DNA of 64,000 nucleotides from Eubacterium sp. (GTDB lineage Bacteria > Bacillota > Clostridia > Lachnospirales > Lachnospiraceae): positions 1-64,000 of the forward strand of contig JAILAR010000066.1 in NCBI GenBank assembly GCA_024681515.1. The letters run 5' to 3'. The position numbers and the translations under genes were made by a program. The notes beneath the pieces were generated by a model that saw only the letters and a program-made list of their open reading frames with translations, searched no databases and was not told the DNA's origin. Shown piece after piece: positions 8,064 to 16,817 of the stretch. Numbering within the stretch: the first letter of the stretch is position 1; every line of letters begins with the position of its first letter.

Positions 8064-8990
8064 TTACTTTCTTACCAGCTTGTCGATATTCCGGAACTTC
8101 TCATATCTGGACCGGGCGATCTCCGCCGGAGAATTTCTCTTCATGGCATTGAATTCCTTCACCAGCATCCGGTCGATGGACTTGAACACCTCGTCCGGAT
8201 TATGGTGTGCGCCGCAGGGCGGTTCAGGGATGATCCCGTCGATCACACCGAATTTATACAGATCCTGCGCCGTCAGTTTCATCAGATCACAGGCCTCTGC
8301 CGCACGTGAGGAATCCTTCCAGAGGATCGATGCGAAGCCTTCCGGAGAAAGCACGGAATATACCGCATGCTCCAGCATATAAACTTTATTTGCAACACCA
8401 ATGGCAAGGGCTCCTCCGGAGCTGCCTTCCCCTGTTACAATTGAGAAAATGGGCGTCTTGATCGCACTCATTTCCGCAAGATTCTTCGCAATGGCGTTAC
8501 TCTGTCCGTGCTCCTCCGCTTCCAGTCCCGGATATGCGCCCGGTGTGTCGATAAATGTAATGATCGGCCGCCCGAACTTTTCCGCCTGCTTCATCATACG
8601 AAGCGCCTTCCGATAGCCTTCCGGTTCCGGCATACCGAAATTGTACTTCATGTTCTCGTTGATATTTTTACCCTTCCGATGTCCCAGAACCGTTACGGGG
8701 ATACCATGGAACATGGCGATCCCACCGTAAATGCTCTGGTCTTCCTTTGACAGAAAGTCTCCTCTCTGTACAAAAAAATCCGAGAACAATGCATTGATAT
8801 AATCATCGATCTTCGGGCGATGCCTGTGCCGCGCCAGATACACGTTGTCATGTGCGGTTAACGTCTCGCACTGTTTGCAAAGAGCCGCATATTCCTGCGT
8901 CAGCGCAGCGGCGTACTCGTCCGAAAGACCGTCTTGTTTTCGTTCTTCCTCGATGGCCGTCATCCGCTCATCGATCTCTCTGATGGTCAT
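8064..8990 (-). CDS. accA: Acetyl-CoA carboxylase carboxyltransferase, alpha subunit
   Basis: Alpha half of the carboxyltransferase that makes malonyl-CoA from carboxybiotin and acetyl-CoA. The 308-aa protein has the crotonase-type fold: PRIDDYINALF-like start, MPEPEGYRKALRMMKQAEKF, PIITFIDTPGAYPG, VTGEGSSGGALAIGVANKV and YSVLSPEGFASILWKD, all typical of AccA. Its start overlaps the accD stop by 4 bp (ATGA). The biotin carrier (accB) and biotin carboxylase (accC) genes that usually accompany it are absent from this window and must be elsewhere. Confidence 0.96.
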   Translation of the reverse strand: MTIREIDERMTAIEEERKQDGLSDEYAAALTQEYAALCKQCETLTAHDNVYLARHRHRPKIDDYINALFSDFFVQRGDFLSKEDQSIYGGIAMFHGIPVTVLGHRKGKNINENMKYNFGMPEPEGYRKALRMMKQAEKFGRPIITFIDTPGAYPGLEAEEHGQSNAIAKNLAEMSAIKTPIFSIVTGEGSSGGALAIGVANKVYMLEHAVYSVLSPEGFASILWKDSSRAAEACDLMKLTAQDLYKFGVIDGIIPEPPCGAHHNPDEVFKSIDRMLVKEFNAMKRNSPAEIARSRYEKFRNIDKLVRK

Positions 8991-9991
8991 AATGTCGGCC
9001 TCCTTTTCTTCTGATGCAGCCGGAGGAGCTGGGACAGCTTTCCTCGGATCTCATCTCTTTTTACGATCTCATCAACAAAGCCGTGGGTCTCCAGATACTC
9101 TGCCCTTTGGAAACCTTCCGGCAGTTTCTGTCCGATGGTCTGTTCAATTACACGTGGTCCCGCAAATCCGATCAGCGCACCGGGTTCTGCCAAAGTGATA
9201 TCTGCCAGAGTTGCAAAGCTGGCACTGACACCACCCGTAGTCGGATGTGTTAAAACCGCAATGTAAAGTCCGCCGCTCTCACTGAAATGCTTTGCCGCAG
9301 CCGAGGTCTTCGCCATCTGCATCAGGGACAGGATTCCTTCCTGCATTCTGGCACCGCCGCTGGCAGTAAAAATAATGACCGGAAGCCGAAGCTTCTCAGC
9401 CACCTCAAACGCCGTGGTGATCATCTCTCCCACCGCGATCCCCATGCTTCCCATGAGGAACTCACTTCCCATAACGGCGATCACGGCCTTCTGACCTTCG
9501 ATCTCACCGACCCCGGCCAGAACACCTTCATTCATTCCTGTCTTCTCCCGAAGTGCAGCGATCTTCTCTTCATATTCCGGATAATCCAAAGGATTCACAT
9601 CCGTGATATTCGTTTTCAATTTCCGGAATGTGCCCGGATCCACCAGATTTCTCATTCGTCTTCTGGCAGATATCTTGTGGTGTTTTCCGCAATTCGGACA
9701 GATATAAAGCGCTTTACGCATCTCTGTGATCACGTACTCGCTTCCGCATTCCGTACAGGTAAACATATCCGATCCGTGCGGATCCGGTCCTTTCTTATAT
9801 ACGAAAGGTTCTTCCGTAGCCCGGTTCAGGATTGCCGCCATCTCCTCTGCGTTCTGTTCACCTGCCAAAGCAGCAGCCTTCTCTGCGGAAACAGCAGTTG
9901 TCGCCTCCGTGGAAACACTCTGCGGATTCGCCGTTTTTTTTGCGTCCTGTTTTTTCCGTATCTTATTGATAAAATTCATTGATAAAGTCAT
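8987..9991 (-). CDS. accD: Acetyl-CoA carboxylase carboxyltransferase, beta subunit
   Basis: Beta half of the carboxyltransferase. The zinc ribbon CTECGSEYV...CPNCGKHHKI lies at about residues 78-100, followed by the carboxyltransferase core with GSEFLMGSMGIAVGEMI, SGGARMQEG, LTHPTTGGVSASFA and GFAGPRVIEQT. At 334 aa it is longer than usual because about 60 Ala/Glu-rich residues precede the zinc ribbon. A GAGG lies 12 nt before the ATG at 9991; an alternative in-frame ATG lies four codons further in (MNFINKIRKK). Confidence 0.95.
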   Translation of the reverse strand: MTLSMNFINKIRKKQDAKKTANPQSVSTEATTAVSAEKAAALAGEQNAEEMAAILNRATEEPFVYKKGPDPHGSDMFTCTECGSEYVITEMRKALYICPNCGKHHKISARRRMRNLVDPGTFRKLKTNITDVNPLDYPEYEEKIAALREKTGMNEGVLAGVGEIEGQKAVIAVMGSEFLMGSMGIAVGEMITTAFEVAEKLRLPVIIFTASGGARMQEGILSLMQMAKTSAAAKHFSESGGLYIAVLTHPTTGGVSASFATLADITLAEPGALIGFAGPRVIEQTIGQKLPEGFQRAEYLETHGFVDEIVKRDEIRGKLSQLLRLHQKKRRPTL

Positions 9992-10046
9992 TTTGTCATC
10001 AGCCTCACTGATCTTTATATTGATCTTAATGTGCCATCACACAGTT

Positions 10047-10084
10047 CGACGCGAGCGGATCACAAAAATGAACCGCTCGCGTCG
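10047..10084 (-). other. Strong stem-loop between acpP and accD
   Basis: Perfect 12-bp stem (10047-10058/10073-10084) with a 14-nt loop. In the minus sense no U-run follows. It could protect the 3' end of an acpP message or partly attenuate transcription, giving more ACP than acetyl-CoA carboxylase; that role is inference. Confidence 0.7.
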
Positions 10085-10103
10085 CGCTCAAAACAAATGA
10101 TTC

Positions 10104-10328
10104 TTATTTGTGTGCCTCAACATAATCGATCAGATCCTGGACGGTCTTGATCTTCGGAAGATCCTCATCCTCGATGGTCACCCCAACTGCCTCTTCGATC
10201 GCCATACCAAGTTCTACGGCATCCAGAGAATCCGCACCCAGATCATCCGTCAGGGAAGCTTCCGGTGTTACCTTGTCCTCATCACAGCTCAGTGTGTCAA
10301 CGATTACCTTCTTGATCTCTTCAAACAT
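10104..10328 (-). CDS. acpP: Acyl carrier protein
   Basis: Carries growing acyl chains on a 4'-phosphopantetheine arm. The 74-aa acidic four-helix protein has the attachment Ser in [16 protein letters not shown]. It is the first gene of the fab operon, 75 bp from the proposed promoter -10 box. The start ATG at 10328 has GGAGAGGAAAG upstream. No holo-ACP synthase gene is visible in the window. Confidence 0.98.
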   Translation of the reverse strand: MFEEIKKVIVDTLSCDEDKVTPEASLTDDLGADSLDAVELGMAIEEAVGVTIEDEDLPKIKTVQDLIDYVEAHK

Positions 10329-10368
10329 CTTTCCTCTCCTTTTTCTTCACTTTTCTTGTTTTTGCTTA

Positions 10369-10391
10369 AAAAGTTTTACTTAAAAACTTTT
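10369..10391. promoter_or_regulatory. Perfect palindrome in the acpP leader, candidate FabT-type operator
   Basis: AAAAGTTTT-ACTTA-AAAACTTTT: two 9-bp arms with a 5-bp spacer, just downstream of the proposed transcription start. Its placement would suit a repressor such as the MarR-type protein of the same operon; binding is inference. Confidence 0.5.
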
Positions 10392-10402
10392 AACTACCCC
10401 CC

Positions 10403-10430
10403 ATTATAACGATGATTCATCGCTTGTCAA
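10403..10430 (-). promoter_or_regulatory. Sigma-A promoter of the fab operon, with a palindromic spacer
   Basis: On the minus strand TTGACA (10430-10425), a 16-bp spacer and TATAAT (10408-10403), both perfect consensus. The spacer holds CGATGA-T-TCATCG (10410-10422), another possible operator. Predicted start is near 10396, giving a leader of about 68 nt. Confidence 0.85.
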
Positions 10431-10445
10431 TAAGGAAATTTGTGC

Positions 10446-10464
10446 ATTTTTGTCAAACAAAAAT
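10446..10464. promoter_or_regulatory. Palindrome upstream of the acpP -35 box
   Basis: ATTTTTGT-CAA-ACAAAAAT, 8-bp arms. It lies between the two divergent transcription units, about 16 bp from the acpP -35 box, and could be a regulator site for either direction. The rest of the 334-bp gap 10329-10662 shows a TTGACA at 10524-10529 on the plus strand without a convincing -10 at normal spacing. Confidence 0.4.
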
Positions 10465-10662
10465 GGTCAAGCTGTCCATACCAAAATCCAAGCGAAACAT
10501 CACATAGATACCGGTCTTTTCTCTTGACATTCTCCACTCAATGTATCATAGTAATAATAGCTGCCATGATGTAGTATTGAAAACCACATCACATAAATAC
10601 ACGCACCATAAAAAAGCAGTCAAACGCTCATAAATAAAAGCACCATAAAAGGAGCATTCTGA

Positions 10663-12354
10663 ATGATACAAACCTATGCGCCGGAGCCGGGTATCGCAGG
10701 GCACTATATTGATGCCTCTCACGATGAGACAGGCAACCTGCTCGGAATCCGTTTTCATGACACGGAAAATTTTAATTTTGCATATGATATTGTGGACCGG
10801 CTTGCCGAAAGCAGTCCGACAAAGACCGCCATGCTTCATATTTCAAAGACAGGAAAGGAACGACGGATCACATTTGCGGATATGAAGGCTTTCTCGAATC
10901 GAACCGCCAATTATCTGACATATCTCGGAATCAAGAAGGGCGACCGCGTCATGCTGATCCTGAAACGGCATTACCAGTTCTGGTTTACCATCCTTGCACT
11001 GCATAAGATCGGAGCCGTTGCGGTTCCTGCATCTTTTCTTCTCACAAGGAAGGATTTTGAATACCGCATCAAGGCCGGGAACATCCGTGCGGTCATCTGT
11101 ACCGCGGACGGTGAGACCGCAGACGAGATCGATAAGGCAACAAAATGGAACGAAACTCTCAAAACAAAGATTATTGTTGGCGGCACCCGAAGCGGCTGGG
11201 ATTCCTACAACCGCTCCATCCGTTTTTTTGCTTCCTCCTTTGAGCGCCCGGAAGATTCTGCCGGAGGAGAGGATCCGATGCTGATGTATTTCACATCCGG
11301 AACCACCTCCTATCCGAAGATGGCAACCCACAGTTTCAAGTATCCTCTCGGGCACTATGTGACCGCACGGTACTGGCACGGTGTTGATCCAAACGGCCTT
11401 CATTTCACCATCAGTGATACCGGCTGGGGCAAGGCTGTCTGGGGCAAGCTCTACGGACAGTGGCTCTGTGAAGCTCCGGTCTTTACCTATGATTATACGG
11501 ATTTCTATGCGAAAGAGATCCTGAGCATGATCCAGAAATACAAGATCACCACCTTCTGTGCGCCGCCTACCGTCTATCGGTTCCTGGTACACATCGACCT
11601 TTCGCATTACGATCTGTCTTCTCTGAAAAATGTGACCACTGCCGGAGAGGCACTGAATCCTGAGATCTTCCGAAGGTTTCTCTCCGCCACCGGTCTTTCC
11701 ATCATGGAAGGCTACGGACAAACTGAAACAACATTGGTTGCCGCTTCCATGAAAGGCACACAGCCACGGCCCGGTTCCATGGGAAAACCGAACCCGCAGT
11801 TCGATGTTCACATCCTCCGGCCGGACGGAACCGACTGTGATCCGGGTGAGGTCGGCGAGATCTGCATCCGCACATCGGAGTCTGTCCCCAACGGCCTGTT
11901 CATGGGGTATTATCAGGATCCGGAGAAGACACAGGCCGTATGGCATGACGGCTTTTATCACACAGGTGATACGGCGCAGGTAGACAAAGACGGATATTTG
12001 TGGTATGTTGGTCGGGTTGACGACGTCATCAAATCCGCCGGCTACCGGGTAGGCCCCTTTGAGATCGAAAACGAGATCATGCGTCTGCCCTATGTACTGG
12101 AGTGCGCTGCTACCAGTGTTCCCGACACCCTGCGCGGTCAGGCCATCAAGGCCTCCATCGTTCTGGCAGAGGGAACCCAGGCCTCTGACAGTCTGAAGAA
12201 GGAGATCATGAAATATCTCCGTAACTCGCTTGCTTCCTACAAGCGCCCGAAGACCATCGAGTTCGTGGATGCGCTTCCGAAAACTACCAGCGGCAAGATC
12301 CGCCGGGCGGAAATAAAAGAAAAGGATTGGAACAGAAAAAAAGATGAATCATAA
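10663..12354 (+). CDS. AMP-forming acyl-CoA synthetase, medium-chain/acetyl type
   Basis: Activates a carboxylic acid through an acyl-adenylate, probably to the CoA thioester; substrate unknown. The 563-aa protein has the P-loop motif MYFTSGTTSYPKMATHS, YGQTETT, the hinge YHTGDTAQVDKDGYLWYVGRVDD and the C-terminal catalytic Lys in LPKTTSGKIRRAEI. GFYHTGD and KSAGYRVGPFEIE match acetyl-CoA synthetase and medium-chain (AcsM-like) synthetases. It is divergent from acpP and overlaps the downstream ketoacyl synthase by 11 bp, so the two are probably translated together. A role in feeding acyl groups to fatty-acid synthesis is suggested by context only. Transfer to ACP instead of CoA cannot be excluded. 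Confidence 0.88.
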   Translation: MIQTYAPEPGIAGHYIDASHDETGNLLGIRFHDTENFNFAYDIVDRLAESSPTKTAMLHISKTGKERRITFADMKAFSNRTANYLTYLGIKKGDRVMLILKRHYQFWFTILALHKIGAVAVPASFLLTRKDFEYRIKAGNIRAVICTADGETADEIDKATKWNETLKTKIIVGGTRSGWDSYNRSIRFFASSFERPEDSAGGEDPMLMYFTSGTTSYPKMATHSFKYPLGHYVTARYWHGVDPNGLHFTISDTGWGKAVWGKLYGQWLCEAPVFTYDYTDFYAKEILSMIQKYKITTFCAPPTVYRFLVHIDLSHYDLSSLKNVTTAGEALNPEIFRRFLSATGLSIMEGYGQTETTLVAASMKGTQPRPGSMGKPNPQFDVHILRPDGTDCDPGEVGEICIRTSESVPNGLFMGYYQDPEKTQAVWHDGFYHTGDTAQVDKDGYLWYVGRVDDVIKSAGYRVGPFEIENEIMRLPYVLECAATSVPDTLRGQAIKASIVLAEGTQASDSLKKEIMKYLRNSLASYKRPKTIEFVDALPKTTSGKIRRAEIKEKDWNRKKDES

Positions 12355-13603
12355 GATCGTAGTCACCGGTATCGGTGCCATGACACCGCTTGGCGTCGGT
12401 GTTGACGCCTATTGGAACAATTTGCTTACCGGAAAGTCCGGTATCGTCCCCATCTCCAGATTTGACGCCTCTGAGCTCCCGGTTCAGATTGCCGGAGAGG
12501 TTCCGGATTTCAATCCGGAGGATTTCATGACGAAGAAACAGGTGAAAGAGATGGAACTGTTCATGCAGTTCGGTTACGCATCCGCCCAGGAAGCCATGAC
12601 CGACGCCGGACTGATCGAGGACGCGGACGGAAATCTTCCGATCGCAAAAGAGCGGATCGGCGTTGTCCTCGGAAATGTATTCGCCGGCATCATTGACATT
12701 GCAGATACACAGGATAAGTTCAGTACCGGCAGTGCCTCCCGTGTGAATCCCCGGTTCATCACCAGGATCATCGGAAATATCGCCGCGGCACAGATCGCTA
12801 TTTCCAAAGGACTGAAGGGACCCAGCCTGACGGTATCCACCGCCTGCTCCTCCGGTATCGATGCGATCTCCACCGGGATCATGCTGATCGAGCAGGATCT
12901 GGCAGACGCCGTGATCTGTGTCGGTGCAGAGGCAGCCACCTCTCCTCTCACGATCCTCGGACTCTCTTCCATCCATGCACTGTCCAGAAACAATGACCAT
13001 CCTACAGAAGCCAGCCGGCCCTTCGATCTTGCCCGTGACGGTTTCGTCATGGCAGAAGGCGGTGGAGCCGTGATCATCGAAAAAGAAGAATCCGCACTTC
13101 GCAGAGATGCGAAGATCCGCTGCACGGTTGCCGGCTATGCAAACAGCACCGACGGTTATCACGTTACCAGCCCCCATCCGGAAGGGATCGCAGCTGTCTT
13201 CTGTATGAAGCAGGCGCTGGCAGTTGCCGGTCTTCCCTTTACCGCCGTAGATTATATCAACGCTCACGGCACCTCCACACCGAAGGGAGACGTGATCGAA
13301 GTAAGCGCCATCAAGACCCTTTTCGGAGAACATGCTTATAAACTGGCGGTATCCTCTACCAAAGCATCTACCGGTCATCTGATGGGAGCAGGCGGTGTCA
13401 CAGAGACCATCGCATGCATCAAGGCCATCGAGGAAGACATCCTTCCGCCGACCATCAATCAGACCACTCCCGATCCGGAATGTGATCTGGATTTTGTACC
13501 GAACACCGCACGGAAAGCCACTGTAAATGTGGCAATGTGCAACGCCTTCGGATTCGGCGGACAGAATGCAAGTCTTCTGCTTACAAAGTATCAGGCATTA
13601 TAA
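12344..13603 (+). CDS. Second beta-ketoacyl-ACP synthase, FabF-like
   Basis: Condensing enzyme of the KAS I/II family, 419 aa. The Cys-His-His triad is intact: VSTACSSGIDAIS, NAHGTSTPKGD and SSTKASTGHLMGAGG. It differs clearly from the operon's FabF (for example CSSGID against CASGNN). Its start lies inside the end of the acyl-CoA synthetase gene. No fabH is present in the window, so this protein may have a special role such as using particular primers or unsaturated intermediates, as reported for extra FabF paralogues in other Firmicutes; for this gene that is inference. A terminator hairpin follows directly. Confidence 0.92.
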   Translation: MNHKIVVTGIGAMTPLGVGVDAYWNNLLTGKSGIVPISRFDASELPVQIAGEVPDFNPEDFMTKKQVKEMELFMQFGYASAQEAMTDAGLIEDADGNLPIAKERIGVVLGNVFAGIIDIADTQDKFSTGSASRVNPRFITRIIGNIAAAQIAISKGLKGPSLTVSTACSSGIDAISTGIMLIEQDLADAVICVGAEAATSPLTILGLSSIHALSRNNDHPTEASRPFDLARDGFVMAEGGGAVIIEKEESALRRDAKIRCTVAGYANSTDGYHVTSPHPEGIAAVFCMKQALAVAGLPFTAVDYINAHGTSTPKGDVIEVSAIKTLFGEHAYKLAVSSTKASTGHLMGAGGVTETIACIKAIEEDILPPTINQTTPDPECDLDFVPNTARKATVNVAMCNAFGFGGQNASLLLTKYQAL

Positions 13604-13605
13604 AA

Positions 13606-13660
13606 ACAGCGTGGAACAGGGATCCAAACGGAGCTCAGTTCCACGCTGTATTATTTTTTT
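13606..13660. terminator. Bidirectional terminator between convergent genes
   Basis: A 12-bp stem, ACAGCGTGGAAC/GTTCCACGCTGT (13606-13617/13638-13649), followed by ATTATTTTTTT on the plus strand. It ends the ketoacyl synthase transcript; the A-run at 13602-13606 also gives a short U-run on the minus strand. Confidence 0.85.
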
Positions 13661-15782
13661 ACCTTCTTCTACGAAGAAACCAGACAGACACCCCCACCAT
13701 CAGCAGGATCCCAGGGATCACACCTGACAGGATCACTCCGAAGAATAACGCATCTGAATTCGGAACCGTCACATACTGTACGCTGTAGGATTTGGCCGGC
13801 ACATAGATCAGTGCAGGCCGGGTGACCATATGATCCATGATATTGATGAACAGCTTCCGGTTCATTCCCGAGACATACTGATCTACCGCATCCTGTGTCA
13901 TGTAAGGCGATCCAAAGACCGTCAGCTGTGCGCTCCTCGTCACAGTGCCTGTCCCTTCTGCCGCATTCGCCGGCGTCAGGTCTACTGTCCACTTGCGGAA
14001 AACGCCAAGCAGGAATTCACCCGTCTCATCCCCTTCTTCTTTGGCAGAACTCTCCGCCTTCTCCGGATTCCTTTTCAGGAACGCCGAAGTCGTGGTTTTC
14101 AGGATCGTTTCCACCGCCGGATCCTCTGATCTCAGTCCCACAGACATGGCCGAAAGCGCCATATTTCCGGCGTATTCTTCCGTTACCGTCGTAGGCAGGA
14201 TCTCAGGGATCAGATAATACGGTTCCTGGAAATAAAGATCCGCATCCGATTCCGACACGATCCCGTTTTCAACCTCAATCCCATATTCGGAAAGTAATCC
14301 GTGCAGACGTGTCTGCTCCGTCTCCGTCCACTGCAGCATCACATACAGATGGCCGCCGCCCTCCAGATAATCCCGCAGCGCACCGATTTCCGCCTCACTG
14401 TAATCCTCTCTTGGCGCCAGGATCAGAACACAGTCCGCATCCTTCGGGACATAACCCGCCGTGAGCAGGCTGATCTCCTGCAGCTTTACATTTTCACGGG
14501 AAAGTGCCGACTCAAACTCCCCCGAAAGCAGGAGCTCTCCATGACCGGAGATCTCATAGACCATAGGAATCCGTTCCGTGGTGACATAGTCAATGGCCGA
14601 GGATAAAAGCCCTTCCAGATCAAATCCGTCCGGAGCCGCACCGTATTCCGCCATACCTGCATCCGTGTAGGTGTAGATGGACTCTGCGTTGATCACCCGA
14701 AATGCCGTATCCGAGGTTACCACAAGGCTGCCCTCGCTGAATCCGTTTGCCGTATAATTCATCGGAAAACGCGGTGACAGCGCCGGGTCCACATATTCCA
14801 CCGTGACATGTTCATACGCCTCATAGTTCTTCAGGAGCTTCACGGTATTAATATCTGCCTCGGACTCCTTCTGATATACATGGATCGTTATATCCCGTTT
14901 CAGCTCCGCAAGAAACTTCTTTGTCTGATCCGTCAGCAAATGAAACTCCCGCATGGTAACATCATGCTCCGTCACACTGTCCGGGAGATATACCATACCG
15001 ACATTCAGCCCAATGACCAAAACCACCGTTCCCGCCAGCCAGATAAGCCTTCGACGGAGCTCAATGCGGTTTCCTCCTCTTCCGTTTTGAACGCCCCTCA
15101 GACGCAGAACCGTGAAGATCAGGAAAGCGACTGCAATGGACAGGAAATAAACCACGGACCGAAGGGAGATCACACCGTTTTCCATCACCACAAACCGCGC
15201 CTGCAGATGGAACGCACCGAGGAGATTCTTCAGTACGGACACACCCAGCAGTTCTCCGAAACCGCCCATGGTATAACCGAGAAACAGTACCACTGCCGTC
15301 AGTACCGCTGCGACCACCACATTATTCGTAAGTGCAGACAGGAAGATGCCGATGGCGATGGCCGCAAGACCATACAGCACATACGCCAGAAGTGTCGTAT
15401 AGGCCTCGGCCACTGCCACATCCCCGTATCCCGTAAGGATCACGGGGAAAGCCGCCGCAACGACCACCGGAATCAGAAACAGTGTCACACAGGCCAGATA
15501 CTTTCCCAAAACGATCTTACGAAGTGAGACCGGCGCCGTAAAAAGGAGCTGGTCCGTTCTGTCCCGAAACTCCTGCGCAAAGCTCCGCATCGTCAGGATC
15601 GGGACCGTAATGGAGAACAGATAAAGTGCGGAAGTATATGCATAATTTACATGTGCCGATCCGCCGTACAGATTCAGGACATAGAAATACACCCCGAAAA
15701 AGAACAAAGACGAGGCAAGATACAGAAAGCCCACAACACTGAAAAGCGAGGACCGGAGTTCTTTTTTCCAGATACTGATCAT
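13659..15782 (-). CDS. GldF-GldG type ABC transporter permease fused to its extracytoplasmic auxiliary domain
   Basis: Membrane component of an ABC system related to the gliding-type GldA/F/G family. The 707-aa protein begins with an ABC-2 permease of six membrane segments (about residues 1-240; ITVPILTMRSFAQEFRDRTDQLL is the typical loop). After a seventh segment at about 250-270 (LIWLAGTVVLVIGLNVGMVYL) comes a large extracytoplasmic domain of the GldG type (ITIHVYQKESEADIN, a region starting ADCVLILAPREDYSE) and a C-terminal membrane anchor (FGVILSGVIPGILLMVGVSVW) ending in RRRR. GldF and GldG are often separate; here they form one protein. In non-gliding Firmicutes the role and substrate of such systems are unknown. 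The start overlaps the ATPase stop by 4 bp. Confidence 0.85.
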   Translation of the reverse strand: MISIWKKELRSSLFSVVGFLYLASSLFFFGVYFYVLNLYGGSAHVNYAYTSALYLFSITVPILTMRSFAQEFRDRTDQLLFTAPVSLRKIVLGKYLACVTLFLIPVVVAAAFPVILTGYGDVAVAEAYTTLLAYVLYGLAAIAIGIFLSALTNNVVVAAVLTAVVLFLGYTMGGFGELLGVSVLKNLLGAFHLQARFVVMENGVISLRSVVYFLSIAVAFLIFTVLRLRGVQNGRGGNRIELRRRLIWLAGTVVLVIGLNVGMVYLPDSVTEHDVTMREFHLLTDQTKKFLAELKRDITIHVYQKESEADINTVKLLKNYEAYEHVTVEYVDPALSPRFPMNYTANGFSEGSLVVTSDTAFRVINAESIYTYTDAGMAEYGAAPDGFDLEGLLSSAIDYVTTERIPMVYEISGHGELLLSGEFESALSRENVKLQEISLLTAGYVPKDADCVLILAPREDYSEAEIGALRDYLEGGGHLYVMLQWTETEQTRLHGLLSEYGIEVENGIVSESDADLYFQEPYYLIPEILPTTVTEEYAGNMALSAMSVGLRSEDPAVETILKTTTSAFLKRNPEKAESSAKEEGDETGEFLLGVFRKWTVDLTPANAAEGTGTVTRSAQLTVFGSPYMTQDAVDQYVSGMNRKLFINIMDHMVTRPALIYVPAKSYSVQYVTVPNSDALFFGVILSGVIPGILLMVGVSVWFLRRRR

Positions 15783-16690
15783 CTGCCGGATCCTCCTTTT
15801 TTTGATCGATTCTTCCCCTTTTCGTTCAGGTCCTTAGCCTCACCCAAATCCCCGCCGGAAAGAGAATCCTCGTCCTCACGCACATTCCTGTATGCTTCCT
15901 TCGTCACCCGAAGAAAGAGACGTTCCAGACCGGCCGTCTCGAGATATCTGCGAACATCCTCCTCCGATGCTTTGTATTGTTCTTCTGCCGTTTTATCAGA
16001 TGCCGCAATTTTTGCAGGCTGCATACTCTCCGCAAGAAGCTCTTCCACGGTTCCGGAAAGAACCAGTCTTCCTGCAGCCAGGATCAGAAGTTCATCCGCT
16101 TCCTGCATGATCTCCGACAGGACATGGGAACTCACAAGAACGACGCACTTCTTCCCAAGCTCCCGGATCATGCGGCGCATTTCCATCATTTGAATCGGAT
16201 CCAGACCATTTGTGGGTTCGTCCAGGATCAGGATCTCCGGATCTCCCATCAGCGTCGCAGCCAGGGCCACGCGCTGCCGAAAGCCCTTGGACAGCTGACC
16301 GATCAGCCGTTCTTTAACACTGCTGAGTCTGCCTGTTCTCACCGCACTGCGATAAGCTGCTTCCCGCTCCTTCTTCGGAATCCCTCTGATCTCAGCCTGA
16401 AAATGCAGGAACTCTCTTACCGTAAGTTCCGGATAAAGCGGCGGAACCTCCGGAAGGTACCCGATCTTTTTCTTCAGCATTTCCGGTTTTTTTGCCATGG
16501 ACATTCCATCGATCAAAACTTCTCCCGAGGTCGGGATCAGATACCCTGTCAGCAGCTGCATGGTGGTCGTCTTCCCTGCTCCGTTCACGCCAAGAAGCCC
16601 GTAAACCCGTCCGGGTTCGAGCGTAAAGCTGACATCCTGCAGCACCACATTGGGTCCGTATGCTTTTGTGAGATTTCTAACTTCGATCAT
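15779..16690 (-). CDS. ABC transporter ATPase, GldA/NatA-like
   Basis: Powers the GldF-GldG-like membrane protein downstream. The 303-aa protein has Walker A GVNGAGKTT, a Q-loop IGYLPE, the signature LSKGFRQRV (a variant of LSGGQ usual in this subfamily), Walker B LILDEPTNGLDP and the switch His in SSHVLSEI. About 70 charged residues extend the C terminus, ending in a Lys/Gly-rich tail (KGKNRSKKGGSGR). The ATPase and permease genes overlap by 4 bp. The 127-bp gap upstream (16691-16817) shows no clear promoter. Confidence 0.92.
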   Translation of the reverse strand: MIEVRNLTKAYGPNVVLQDVSFTLEPGRVYGLLGVNGAGKTTTMQLLTGYLIPTSGEVLIDGMSMAKKPEMLKKKIGYLPEVPPLYPELTVREFLHFQAEIRGIPKKEREAAYRSAVRTGRLSSVKERLIGQLSKGFRQRVALAATLMGDPEILILDEPTNGLDPIQMMEMRRMIRELGKKCVVLVSSHVLSEIMQEADELLILAAGRLVLSGTVEELLAESMQPAKIAASDKTAEEQYKASEEDVRRYLETAGLERLFLRVTKEAYRNVREDEDSLSGGDLGEAKDLNEKGKNRSKKGGSGR

Positions 16691-16817
16691 ACGCCCTATA
16701 CCTGGTTATCAGTCTCGTGCACTTTGCGCCTTTCGGTCTCTGTACCATGCACTCACACTTCCGTTAACCTGTCCTTTACCCGGATATAAGTCCTTGCCCC
16801 ATACGAAATTCGCGTTT

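Noticed and set aside
10843-11961. Minus-strand frame over the acyl-CoA synthetase
   Set aside because: Shadow of the well-supported synthetase gene on the other strand.
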